From NCBI GenBank assembly GCA_941918925.1, contig OW799236.1:99836562-99900561 (forward strand): DNA of 64,000 nucleotides, written 5' to 3'. A program made the translations under genes and the position numbers. Shown piece by piece: positions 31,934 through 46,200 of this stretch (its first letter is position 1; every line of letters starts with the position of its first letter). The notes beneath the pieces were generated by a model. That model did not search any database. It worked only from the letters and a program-made list of their open reading frames with translations, and was not told the origin of the DNA. The DNA comes from Phyto melanocephala. Lineage: Eukaryota; Arthropoda; Insecta; Diptera; Rhinophoridae.

Positions 31934-34900
31934 CTGCAATAAACAAAACATTAAAAATAAGAAATATATTACGTATTTATAGAACAAACATCTAAATATT
32001 TAACAACAAGATCCATTTTTTCTTCCTCATTAAGTTGCTTGTGGCCAATTTCTTCGGAATTACAACTGGCCTCATAATCTTGCTGTTTTTTTATTATATC
32101 TATTGTAGTCTTTGGATTAAAATCCTGAACAGTCTTTCTTGACACAGCTTTTTCATGAATTTTAGGTTCTGATGGGGAGTATCGGGAAATTTTACTATCC
32201 GTTAAACTGTACATATCCTTTAAATGCTCCTTTAATATTAACAAAAGCATACACGCTTGCGCTGATGTTATGCATTTCTGTATTTCAATAACGTCATCAG
32301 GTAGTCTTTTAAAAAGAACTTGCGGATCTTCTTCGTCATCGTCATCTTCTAAGACATCAACCGCGTTATCGTTAGGTTTAAGACATTCCTTGAACGTTGC
32401 TAAAATGTTAGTACCGGCCATTGAAATAAGCAAATCAATTTGATGAATAAGATATAGCGGTTCATCCTGAACAACATATGGAAAGTACGCTAAATTATCT
32501 GCAATATAAAGCATCTGGCGCAGAGGAGTTCTTTGATCATCAAACTGCTTTGTGACTGTTTGTATTAATGCACGTCTTTGAGGCTTTGTTGTTCGTAACA
32601 AAGTATAAAGGAAATCATTAAATGCTGTTGGCATTGTGTCAGATTCACGTTTGCTGGAAAAAATTAAACATTTTGTTACGAAAATGTGTATGTATGTGAG
32701 CATAGTTTTATTAAAAATCTTATAAAATCTTATTTTCTGTTTCATTTGCTTAAACAACAAATTGTTCTTCCTCATATAAAAATGTAAAAATAACTTTTAT
32801 TCCATAAAATTAATTTAGCTAATAACCGTAATTACTGTAAAAAAATATATGCGTTTACTTATATATATTTTTCCTTTTATACCCGCCACCAAAAAAATGG
32901 TGGGGATATATTCATTTTGTCATTCCGTTTGTAACACATCGAAATATCCATTTTAGACCCCATAAAGTATATATATTCTGAATCAGGGTTTGATTTGATG
33001 ACGATCTAGCTATGTCCGTCCGTCTGTCCGTCTGTTGAAAGCACGATAGAGGTCGCACCGAAAAAGTTAGGGGGCTCAAATTTTGCCAGAATCTTTCTTA
33101 TAGACAAGGTTTGTTTGGTATTGAAAATGGGCTAAATCGGAATATTAGGAAGAGTTATAGCTCGAAAAGCAAGAGTAGGTCGAAAAAACCGTGTCCTTCG
33201 AACATCGAATAAAATGGAATTGTGTCCAAACGCATTAACGTAGACTCATGAAACTTCGAATATATATTTCCTGAGTAAAAACAATATTTCTCCCCAAAAA
33301 TTATCTAAATCTATGCATTAGGAGAGGAGTTATCGATCAAAATGTACGAAAATTTATACCGCACAGTGTATTTTTCGGTATATTTAAAAACAAAAACGTC
33401 ATAAAAGCAACAAAATTGGATGTACGACTCTGAAATTTTGCACACTTTGCTTTTTGGTGAGAGGCTTTTTTTAACGGAAAATCAAGGTGCCACGCCCACT
33501 TTTACGCCCACCTCCCATATAACGTTTTAACTAAAATTCATATAATATCTCTATTTATAGAGATTTTGGAATAATAAAGGACTATATTGAAACATCTAGG
33601 TTGTACTCATTTGCAAAAACAACTTTTACACGCCTACTATAACGCCCACTTTTCACGTTATCTACCGTTAATGAAATTTAAAAGCTCATAAAACCGCCAA
33701 AATTAGAGGTATGATGATAAAATTTGCTACATATATCCTCCTAAGCAATGTCATTACTGTGCCAAAAAATTAAGGTGCCACGCCCACTTTTACGCCCACC
33801 TCCCATATAACGTTTTACCTAAAATTCATATAATTTCTCTATTAATAAAGATTTTGGAATAATAAAGGGCTATATTGAAACATCTAAGTTGTACACATTC
33901 GCAAAAATAACTTTGACACGCCTACTATAACGCCAACTATTCACGTTATCTACCGTTAATGAAATTTAAAAGCTCATAATACCGACAAAATTAGAGGTAT
34001 GATGATCAAATTTGCTACATATATCCTTCTAGGCAATGTCATTACTGTGCCAAAAAATTAAGGTGCCACGCCCACTTTTACGCCCACCTCCCATATAACG
34101 TTTTACCTAAAATTCATATAATTTCTCTATTAATAAAGATTTTGGAATAATAAAGGACTATATTGAAACATCTTAGTTGTATTTATTAGCAGAAACTTTA
34201 TTAATTTATTTATTTTACGAGCATATCAAAGTTAAGGGTGGTTAAATTTTAAGGGCCGATATTGATTTTAAATAAAACACAAATTACTAAGGAAATTATT
34301 ATAATTTCTTTTTATAATGATAATATTTGTATGGTTCAATTAGGTATTTAACAAAATATCGGCCAAATGACATCCCCCACCCCCTCCATCCTTGGCGCCA
34401 CTTCTCCATCTGGTGTTCCAAATTTTCAATGACAATGTTGATGCTTAATTGTTGGGCATGATGATGAGTCGAGGTTGACTGTTCTTTTGCCACAGTATCG
34501 CAAAAAACAGTTATGGTTCCCATTTAACGAACTAATAAGGCATTCACAGATTTTCTAACATTTTATACAGACCTGTTTTGCAGAAATTTAAATATTTTTT
34601 ACAATTCTCCCGATTGTGGATGAATTTCAACGATTATGTTGATCAAAAAAATTACGAAGTGCCAAAATGCATTTTTATTTGAACGCCCATTTTTATAAAA
34701 AAACCTGAATAACTTTAAAGCGTTGTTCGTTTGCGTATCTTTCCACGGATCAAATTGACTAAGTTTGAGATTGAGAAATGTCAAATGAAATGCAGAAAAC
34801 AAACTTAAAAACTAGGTGTAGTACACCTTCAACATGGGCCCTTAAAATTTAACCACCCTCTACAAAGAAAGTGATACATATTTTATTATAAAGAGTTTAT

Positions 34901-37900
34901 TCCATAGCGATTAACAAAATAATAAATATTGTGCTTTGAATGTACACAAAATTGGTGGTGGGTATAAAAGATTCGGCACAGCCGAATATAGTGCTCTTAC
35001 TTGTTAATCATAATTCTAACATGGCCAGTTGATTTAGTACTAAGTTTGATGCTATAGTAGAGGAATCATTAGTGACCAAAATTGCAGTGTAATCTGCATA
35101 TGTTGGTACACATACGTATGTATGTATATGCATATAATGTGTTACGATGATATTCGCAATGAAATAAAAATCAAAAAATAACTTTTATTTTTGCTCGAAA
35201 AAATAAAAATCAAAAAATAACTTTTATTTTTGCTCGAAAAAATAAAAATCAAAAAATAACTTTTATTTTTGCTCAAAAAAATAAAAATCAAAAAGTAACT
35301 TTTATTTTTGCTCGAAAAAATAAAAATCAAAAAATAACTTTTATTTTTGCTCGAAAAAATAAAAATCAAAAAAATAACTTTTATTTTTGCTCGAAAAAAT
35401 AAAAATCAAAAAATAACTTTTATTTTTGCTCGAAAAAATAAAAATCAAAAAAATAACTTTTATTTTTGCTCGAAAAAATAAAAATCAAAAAATTACTTTT
35501 ATTTTTGCCCAAAAAAATAAAAATCAAAAAATAACTTTTATTTTTGCTCGAAAAAATAAAAATCGAAAAATAACTTTTATTTCTGATCGAAAAAATAAAA
35601 ATCAAAAAAAAAACTTTTTATTTTTGCCCAAAAAAATAAAAATAAAAAAGTAACTTTTATTTTTGCTCGAAAAAATAAAAATCGAAAAATAACTTTTATT
35701 TTTGATCGAAAAAATAAAAATCAAAAAATAACTTTTATTTTTGCTCGAAAAAATAAAAATCAAAAAATAACTTTTATTTTTGCTCAAAAAAATCAAAAAA
35801 TAACTGTTATCATCTGACTTTTATGAAAAAAGGAATAATAATTACGGTCCCTGCTTGTAATCCTTTAGGAAGAGCTTTTTCCAATTTATCACTTAATTTG
35901 CAATTCGTTTTTAAAACTTTTTAAGCATAAATAAAAGGGCAGCATCGGCTTTATATAGATTCAAAACATTACGACAACGGGCTTCATCTGTTACCTTCAC
36001 TGGGTTTAAAATAACTATTATTTGTTTAACTATAGCAAATTCTTTAGCACTTATTTGTGGTAATTTTTAATATATTAATACTTTTTTTAAAGGCATTTCA
36101 ATTTTACAAAATCGTTTGCACATATCAAAAAAATTTATTCTATCTTGTTTCAGTTCTTTACTTTTTCTTTTACTTATAACATACTTTTGCAAAACCTCAT
36201 CTTTTGTTGGCGACTTTCAAAACATATTTAAAGTTTTTATCAGTTTTTCAACAAGTGGTTTAATGTGAAATTTATCAGTGGTATCGCTATTTGTTTCAAT
36301 AACCCAAAACTCAATGAAGTCATGTTTTTCACTTCACTTTTCACTTGCACAACTTGTAGATTTGTTAACAAGTAAGAGTGCTATATTCGGCCATGCCGAA
36401 TCTTATATACCCTTCACAACGTGTAGTCATGCAGTAACAGTAGTTTGCATCACCATTCACCCCATATGAAATACGTACATACATATAAAAAACATACATA
36501 TACATATAAAACATCCCATTGTAAAATTATAAATTTACGTATGTGTGTTAAAAAAAATATAAAACAAAAAATAAAAAGATATAAAAAAATAATAAAAATA
36601 TAAATAATATATATAAAATAAAAAATAAAAAAAAATTAAAAAATAAATAAAAAAATTAAAAAAAAAATAAAAAAAAAAAATATTAAAAAAAAAATAAAAA
36701 AAAATTAAAAATAAAAAAGCAAATAAAAAAAAATTTTTTTTGGTCAGCTGGGGTTCGATGCCACGTTTACTCTAACCAGTATACATGTTTGTATGTATGT
36801 ATGTTGTTGTAATGTTGTTTTTGTGAAAAAAAAATTGAGGTGGTCGTGGGTTTTTGCTCATATCTCAGTTGTTTATGTACCTATGTTTCTGATTTTCAAT
36901 ACCGATCTATTACTCTATTCTATTTGTGATATTTTAATACGTCACCCGGGTCCTGGCGATGTCGGGGGCTTCAAAAATTTGATTTCAACATGCACACGGA
37001 CAGACGGTCAGGCTGACAGAGCTTAATCGACTCCCCTATTCACAATCTTTCAGAAAATATATACTTTATGGGGTCGGAAATGAAAATTGTAGAAATTTCA
37101 CACGGAACGACAAACCTATATATACCCTTTTTTAATGTGTGAAGGGTATAAAAACATACATAATTGCCGGATGAATTCCATATGCAAAAGATAGTTGCTG
37201 CTTTGGTGCAATATTTTTTCCGATTTTGAGCATTGCTCAGTCTGTTGTGAAACCTTTTATTTCATTAGACAGTGATACACAAAAATTACTTAACCGTTCC
37301 TTTAAAAGCTGAATGAAAATTACTGCCTGAATAATAAAAATTATAAAAATAATCTAAATTTAGAAAATATCAGGATTTTAAGTAAATCCCGAGAGTTCGG
37401 GATTGGCATCTCTATTTTTAACCCTTAAGGTTCTTCAGTTTGTACAAAAATATATTTAAGCATACATATTTATGTATGTATGTATATAGTAAGAATTATA
37501 ATAAAATTGGTAAGTACTTACACGTAGCCCCGTATAATATTATTTTTTGACTTATTACTACACTGCAATATTTCTTGCAGTTTAAAACATAGCTGCAATC
37601 CAAACTGCACTTTCATATTTACAAATCCAGAATAAGTTCTATCTATATCCTTCAATAAAGCGTCCGCTCTATGGGCTGACTGAAAATAATAAATACCAAT
37701 TAAACATGTGTCAATTTTTATTCAAAAATAATCTTATAATAAAATCAAATAAGCGAATAATTTCTTTTTTTATTGAATTTAGTTAGTTACGAATGCAAGT
37801 GTTAGCAAAAAAAAAAAATAATTATAAACTAATATTTATTTAAACTTTTTATTTTGGGCCGTATTCATAAAAAATATTTTAGGTTTATTGAAGGCTTATT

Positions 37901-40254
37901 TGACAAATTTCTCTACAATATCTGTCAAATAAGCCTTAAATTTAAATTTATTGTAAGTAATTTTATTAATGGGTAGCCTCTTCTGGGTAAATACACACAT
38001 TATTTGAACAAAAACAATTTTTTTCTTTTTAAATCCCGCCTGATCCTAATTTCACTCCAAGCTGTTCCCGTAATTTACGGTTGAGTGAGTTTTTGCTATA
38101 TCTGGTGGTTGTAAAAAATAACACAATCGATTGTGTTTAACATAAACATCAGAGACTAGTTTTAAAACCGCACAGTTGGTGCTTTTCGATTTTTATATCA
38201 ATTTAGATATATAATACATATATTTACAATGCAGATATATTATATGCAAAATATATTATAGCGTACCCTATTGAATCAAATAATGCTAAAACTGTTGCAA
38301 GAGCTCTAATAATCATAATGATTTTCCGTTAGTGCAAAGCCTTTGACTAAAAAACAATGTTTGCAAATTTTTCAGAAATTTCGACAATGTTGAGGTTGTA
38401 TTTATCAGCTCACTAAGTTTTCCGTCAGCCATGTTGGCACTCGCAACTAATACCCCTATTATGGTTCTCCACTCAACTCAGTTTGGTTGTGTGAGAGTCA
38501 ACCCAACTTATGCACAACCAAACTCATTTTAGGTATTGTGATACTCAACTGTTTTTAGTTGAGTTTCACAACGTTTCAACGTTTTTGTCGACCAAATTTT
38601 TTAAAAGTTGAAAACGGTAATGCCACGAAAAAATAGATACACAACTGAATAGTCAACTGTAAGTTGAGTTGAGAATGGCAATGTCAATTTGCCAAAGACA
38701 ACCAAACTGTTACAAAAGTGGAGAACCGCAATAGGGGCATAAATTTAATGTATTTTTCAATGATTTCGAACTTTGTGGGTTTAAACTTGTTTATTTGTTT
38801 ACTGCAGTTTTTATGAGATCCGGCGATTTCCTTGCAAACTGAAACATCATTGCTCTATAATATTATATTGATTACGGTTGTCGATTTTTCCAGTGCAAGA
38901 AAAAATCAAGTTTTAGCCAAGGGATGTCATAAAGATATATACGTCCGATGTTGTAGCGTTATCAAAAGATATATTTTCTTTATAAATATTTTGTCGCTTT
39001 GGATTGCAGTCCCTTTTACTGATCAATGTCAGTTTCTAAGGAAGAATTTCTACCACATTTTCAGAAATACTCAAACAGGCGTTTTGCTGTATGGTACATA
39101 AGACTGCATATTGGCTTTCACAGAGCCTTAGCTGAAGTGCACTAAAGACTATGTTGCCTAAAAGATGTCCATAGTATAACATATTTCTCTTGGACTTAGA
39201 ACGTTTGCTTTCCTTAAACCCCTTTAGTCGCAGTGGTCTTACAACAGGTTTCTCTGTATATTCCCGTATAAAATAATAACTTCACCGTAGGCAGCTTCCA
39301 CGAAGCTAGGGTTGCCATTCGTACTGTTTTAAACAGTACATGTACTGTTTTTTGTAATATGTACTGTTGTATTCACAATACCTAAAACAGTACGAAAAAG
39401 TACTGTTTTTTATATTTGTACTGTTTTTGGATATACATGTATTAAATTTTGTAATTTTTTGAAAAATGAAACAGGAAAAAATTGTATTGTTAAATGTGTA
39501 CAAAAAAGGGATAAATATTTATAATTTATTTTTGAATTAACTTTTTTTGTAAGCATAAATTATTTTCTTTTATATAACTATACCACCTCTATTTGTGTCG
39601 TATAATTATTTATTGAATTTTAAAAATTATCAAATGTATTCATTTTAAAAATTCAATTGGTTTTTTTTAGAATTTTTTTTTGAACAATATTTAATTAATA
39701 CTTCTGGATTACTATATATAACTATAACTATATAACTATAACTATATAACTATAACTATAACTATATAACTATCAATTGTAATTAACAAATTATCAATTT
39801 TAAAGTAGACTTTACTTTATTGTTCATAAAAATTGTTATTGTCTTTAAAATAAACTTCAAAAAAATTATTAAAAATAATATTATAGTCGACTTTAACAAG
39901 AAATGTTTTCTTTTTGTTTAGCCTAAACATTATTTTCTTAAATATTGTTAAATATTGATTTTAAGTACAATAAGAATTTCTATGCATGATAGATTAAGCG
40001 CCATTATTACAACTTGCCTTTAGTTAAAGGTAGGATTTTTTGTGCCCGATAAATAGCTTCTCATTATTACAACATCAATTTTTGATTGTTATTATTATTA
40101 ATAAAAATAGTATTAAATGAATAAAAAAAATAAATGAAGGATATATAATGCAAAGGCATTATTACAACTTGCCTTTAGTTAAAAATAGGATTTTTTTTTT
40201 GCTCGATAAATAGCTTTGCATTATTACAACTTCCATTTTTTATTGTTATTATTA

Positions 40255-40289
<35 letters not shown>

Positions 40290-43200
40290 TTTAATAATAT
40301 TTAATTAATAAAAAAATAATAAATTAAGGGTTTAAAATGCAAAGCCATTTATCTGCCAAACAAAATCCTGCCTTTAGCTAACGGCAAGTTGTAATAAATA
40401 ATGGCCCTAAGTGTACTTAAAAATTGATAATTTGTCAATTACAATTGATATTTTTTAAGTTATAAATAGTATTCCAAATGTATTAATGGAATATTATTGT
40501 AATTTGAAGAAACAAATCAATTGAATTTACATATTATAGATAATTTCAAAATTCAACTCGTAGTTTTTGAAATTTAATTACCAGTTTCGAAATTCTATTT
40601 ACTATTTTTCAAATTAAATTAATAACTTTTGAAATACATTAGATCATTTTCAAAATTAAGTTTGAAAATATAGTGCATAGTTCTGAAATACAGTCACAAA
40701 TGTTAAAGCATTGGTAATTCGTTCATTCAAACTAATATCAATATTAATATAAAAAAAAAACGTTTAATTTGTGTTTTTGACCACGTTAGTAAATTAACAT
40801 ACTATTTGTAGTTCGACTCGATCTATATATGTATTGCGTTTTGAAACAAATGTAATATTTTTTGTTACGTTCTCATAGTTTTGTTTATGTGTTTTATGTT
40901 ATTTTTTTTACTTATTTTTAAAACATATGTGATGTATTGAATTAAAAGTTAAGTCACCGTTATGTTCTCATAGTTTTTACATGTTTTTATGTTCCTTATT
41001 AACTTTTTTTAAATAAAAATGTGATGTATTGAAGTAAAAGTTATGTTATCAATAAATAAAAAAATGTACTGTTGTTTCCCCCTCAATGTTCTTTTTTTAC
41101 TTTTCAAATATGGCAACCCTACCCGAAGCGGACCAAATTGCCTACAAATGGTCTTTTTTTAACACTAAAAATCCGTCAACTTTGGAGGGCTATATCTTTT
41201 TAACTAAGATTTTGATTGTAATAAGAGTTGCATATTTAAAATCGTTGGAAATTTTTTTAATATTATTTAGGAACACATGAAATTTTTGTTTTTTTTAGCC
41301 CCACGTTTTTTAGATTCGCCACTCTGTCACGGCTACAGATTATTATATTATTAGTACAAAACTTGAAATTATTATCGTTGGCCACAAGGCATTAAATGCT
41401 TTTGTTTTTTGTGTGTAATATTAATAAATAAATGTAAATTGTAATTAAATTTTTATAATAAATTTTATAAATACCTCTAGTTTGCAATCCGTACTCAAAC
41501 AAATTAAATAAGGTACCATTCGTACTGGGTGCACTAAACCTTGCCGTAAAACAATTTGCACCACTTTAACTGCCCATAGACGGACTGAATCATCACAATT
41601 TAAAAAACAATCCAGGATTTCTTGCAGATAAAGTTGAATTACCCTACTAGCCATTCCAGAAGAAACATCGTTCATTTCTTTAAGATCTTCGTTTTTTGAT
41701 TGCTTCTCCCCTATGCAAAAAAAAAAAAATAAATAAACATTTCGTGTTTTAATAAGTGTTTAATTTCGACCTTTACAATTTTAAACATTTCATTGTTAAA
41801 AGCAAAGGTCATACACTATTTTTTTTATAAAAAAAAATGTTTTATTTTTTTAAATACATATTTCGCTAGTTCGGTAACGCAATTTTTTTTTTATTCAACA
41901 GTTAGATTCTTTTTAATACAAAATAAGTTCTAAATAAACTTACGAATATTAAGTATATTTAATTTTTTTTAAGAGAAATGAAAAGTACTTCTTAAAAAAG
42001 GGTGTACCACATAATTCCCAAAATCAAAATCCCCAAACACAAAATCCTCATTTTCTGTGTAAAATACATACAAAAAATGAGGATTTTGGGTTTCGCATTA
42101 TTTCTGAAATTAAAAATCAAAACAAATTGTACGATAAATTCACAAATATTTAATAGGTATGTCATGAATATATCATATATTTTTTTTAAATATTAATTTC
42201 AAACTGAACTACTTTTATAACGAAATATTTTGCTCTTCTTTATTGTTATATATTTTAGTTTAGTACTATTCATGACATACCTATATTTGTGAATTTATCG
42301 TACAATTTGTTTTGATTTTTAATTTCAGAAATAATGCCTAACCCAAAATCCTCATTTTATGTGTAAAATACATTAAAACTAGGTAATATCGTAAAAATTT
42401 AGGAATTTTGTATTTGGGGATTTTGTGACACTATCTCCAAAAAATGTGGGGATTTTGTATTTGTGGATTTTGATTTGGTTTTTTTTTTCTTGTGGATTTT
42501 GTGTTTGGAAATTTTGATATTGGAAATTATGTGGCATTCCCGTTAAAAAAGTACATTGAAAGAAGAAATAGTACTTTGTGTATCTTTTAAATCAATTTAC
42601 ATTTCAACATGATTCAGTAATCCCAAATTTCTAGATTTATAAACTCAGAAAATTCAAAAACTACCATAAAAATGGTAAAATTAAAAAAATATATATATAT
42701 AAAGTTAAAAATACAAAAAGTACCATAAAAATGAGGAAAAAACCACTTGGTTCCCCTATATAGTTCTTAATAATTTTTTCTCCGTTTAAATAATATTCTG
42801 ATCATACACAACAACGTTTGCAATATTAATATTGTTCGTAGATGTTAATGTCTTTCTTCATATAGATGTACATATGTAAGTTCTGTACTGTACTGTTTTT
42901 GCCTGATATGAAATTGTCCTCTTAAAACGAGAAGAAAAATTTATACCTTTAGAAAAATAATCTAGTAGACTAGAGACATCTTAAATGATAGATTTTTCAT
43001 AATTCATCTATGTGTATAAATACTCAAGTGCTGCGTAAAAAATTCTTAAAATTATGTGTTCGATTTCACACTTCTTCCAATCACTAAATTTCAGTGCAAA
43101 CATTAATAACAAAACAAACCTTTTTCATTGTAAAGCAAAACAGAAATTTTTGCAAGTATGAATTTTATTAATTTAATGAAATTAATTATAAGCCATTTTT

Positions 43201-46200
43201 CTTGCGCAGCCATTTTATTTCGTTTCTTGCGACGGTTTCTTAATAATTTGTGAACACTTGTTCTATATTTAACGCCCTTTTAATAAAGCAAAATCCAATA
43301 ACTCAGATTGACTCCTAACAAATGATTTAGCCGCACTTTTTAAAAAATGTTTTGCAAAAAAAATTCATCGTGTTTAGTGTCATTCAACCGTTTTATCATT
43401 CTGTTAGAAATCTTTAATTCAGTATCTAACAACGTACTGCATGTAGTAATCAAGAAAAAAAAAATATTTTTGTTGCTTTTTAAAATAAAAAATGGTATAC
43501 TTGAACTTATCCAATTTTCTATTAATTAAATTTTACAAAAAAAATTTTTTTAACTAATAGTGTTTTCAAACTTAATGTTTTAACACAAAATTTGGTTTTA
43601 ACGTTAAAACCAATCAATAAAACCTGGATTTACTATACAAAATAATTTCATTAAAACTATCTTAAAACTTTTTTTATTTTGGTTTTAAGTAGTAAAGGGT
43701 TTTGACATTTCTCTTCAGTAAGGTTTGCCATTTTATGATGGAAAGATATACGAGCCAGCAACGAGTCGAAATTATTAAAATTTACTACCGAAATTGGGAG
43801 TCAGTGGCCTCAACGTTAAGAGCGCTACGTCCAATTTATGGTCATTTCTCATTTCTGGCTGAATGGCTTTGTCAATAAGCAAAATATGCGTTATTGTTCA
43901 GATAGCAATCCACACGTACTCCATGAGTCAACATTGCATCCCGAAAAAATTACGGTTTGGTGCGGTTTATGGGCCGGCGGCGTCATTGGGCCGTACTTCT
44001 TCCGTGATGATCAAGACCGGCACGTTACTGTGAATGGGAATCGCTAAAGTTCAATGATAACAGAATATTTTTGGCCGCAATTGTATGATATGGACTTGGA
44101 GGACGTGGTTCCAACAGGACGGCGCCACAAGCCACACAGCGATTGTCACAATTAATTTATTGGAAACCAAGTTTGGAGAACGTGTTATTTCACGAAATGG
44201 TCCAGTCGGTTGGCCGCCTCGGTCGTGCGATTTGACGCCGTTAGACTATTTCCTGTGGGGCTACGTCAAGTCTATGGTCCATGCCAACAAGCTAGTACGA
44301 ATATCGAACGTGAAATTGCAGCAGTATCGCCCGATTTATGCTTGAAAACCGTCGAAAATTGGGATCAGCGTCTGGACTTCTGCAAGTGTGACCGTGGTGG
44401 CCATGCAAAAGAAATCGAGTTCCATACATAAAGAATTAAGAATTTCATTAATATCCAAAATAAAAATATAAAAAAGTAACGCAAGAAATACATTTATTTA
44501 ATTAAGTTTGTAGTATGACCGCAGAAGTTTTAACTTTAGGTGTGAAAATTAAATTGCGAACAACTTTATTTAAATTTTTTGTAAAATCAACTTCACATTA
44601 AATTTTTTCGATAAACAACTTTATAAAAAAATCACTGTTAATTTAACTTTATGCGAAACTTTCCGTTAATAGATTTACACAAACAAGATTCTGTAACAAT
44701 TTTAATAACATACAACTTCCACTTAAAAACTCTTAATCCAATTTAGTTATCAAAAAGTTTTTATGTGCCAACAACTTTAAATAAAAATATACACTCCGGT
44801 TCACTGATTTCATATTCAGAAGCCTGTATATTTTGCAATTTTAACCGATCTTGAGATATAAAAAAATCATACCCTATAGTGGTTTCTTAATTAAAGAACT
44901 TTCTCTGAGCAATTTATGAAAAATGTCCAAAAATTTGCTATTTTTTTGGTTCACTAGAATAAAGGCACTTTATTATTTTTTATTATTTTAAAAGTAAGCA
45001 ATGATTTGTACGGAACGATTGCTTATTAGCCAAATATTAAAAATAAGTGTTATTTTAATACAAAAATTATATACATGATCTAAAGCTTACATAATAAAAT
45101 ATATTTTTTTTAATTTACTTACATTCTTTTTCCTTGTTATACATATACATTTCAGATTCAGTTAAATAAATCCATATATTCCGCATACATATTATTTTAA
45201 TATTAGGTTCCGATTTCTCTGAACTAAGTATATCACAGTAAAATTGTTTAAGTTCTGGTCTTATTAAATAATCATCGTTCATTACGCAGAATGAGCCTAA
45301 AGCGATTAATGACTGTTTTCGTATCTCATAGTTAGAACATTGCGTGAAAAACATAATACAATCAAAAGCATCATCACATATAGTTGGTGAAAGATTGTTA
45401 GATTCTCCTAGAAAATTAAAAAATAATATTAAATTAATAAAAATAATTACATTGGGTCAATTCAAAGTATTTGCATATCAGTCATATTTGTACTATTTCA
45501 TATTATTTTATGCACGCATAAAATTTTTGTAAGTAAATAATTTCAATACAAAGAAAATAATAAGACTTTACACATTTGTTTCCTATGTATAAGAAATTGT
45601 TTATGTTTACTTTTAATCATACTGTCTCTCAGAGAGAATTTCTTCGCTTCTCACCTCTCAGAGAGAATATTTTGTATTTTCTTCTTTCCTGTATACATAC
45701 AATTTTTAACAGCGTCATCTCTTTGTCTTCTTTCTTGTATTAAATACATAATTTGTTAACAAAAGGTGTTCAAAGTCACTAGTCATATTAATATGAATTA
45801 TATGACATAGTACAATATGAGAGTCTACTTTGAATTGGCCCATTATATTAAACAAAAATTTGACTTTGTTTTTGATATATTATATTATTGCCAAATTAAA
45901 AACCTATCGTAGGAGTTGTATGTTAATTGTTCACGTTAAGATATTAAACAAGTAACAGTGCTATATTCGGCAGTGCCGAATCTTATATACCCTTCACAAC
46001 GTGTAGTCATGCAATAACAATTGTTTGTATCACCATTAATCTCATATAAAATACGTACATACATGCATACATATAAAAAACATACCATTGTAAAATTATT
46101 AATTGAGTTTACGTAAAATAAAATAAAAAAAAAAATATGTATATTAAAAACAAAAAAAAAAACAATAAAAAAAAATTAACAACATTTATGGATCCTTTTT

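Larger units (their letters stand above)
32876..35006 (+). mobile_element. Family B mini-me/DINE-like repeat, copy 1 (2.1 kb)
   Basis: Starts TTTTATACCCGCCACC and ends GGTGGGTATAAAAGATTCGG, the hairpin, then GTGCTCTTACTTGTT. It has the core GACCCCATAAAGTATATAT and a GTCY run at 33013-33039. It contains a 288-bp tandem block and a mariner-type insertion. An inverted copy lies at 57934-59777 and a decayed one at 46277-47529. Confidence 0.85.

Noticed and set aside
35142..35796. Long frames on both strands encoding KNKSYFLIFIF-type repeats
   Set aside because: Produced by the 39-bp minisatellite; period divisible by three and low complexity.
38832..39101. 89-codon plus-strand frame
   Set aside because: No recognisable motif, and it lies in a Nipped-B intron next to transposons.
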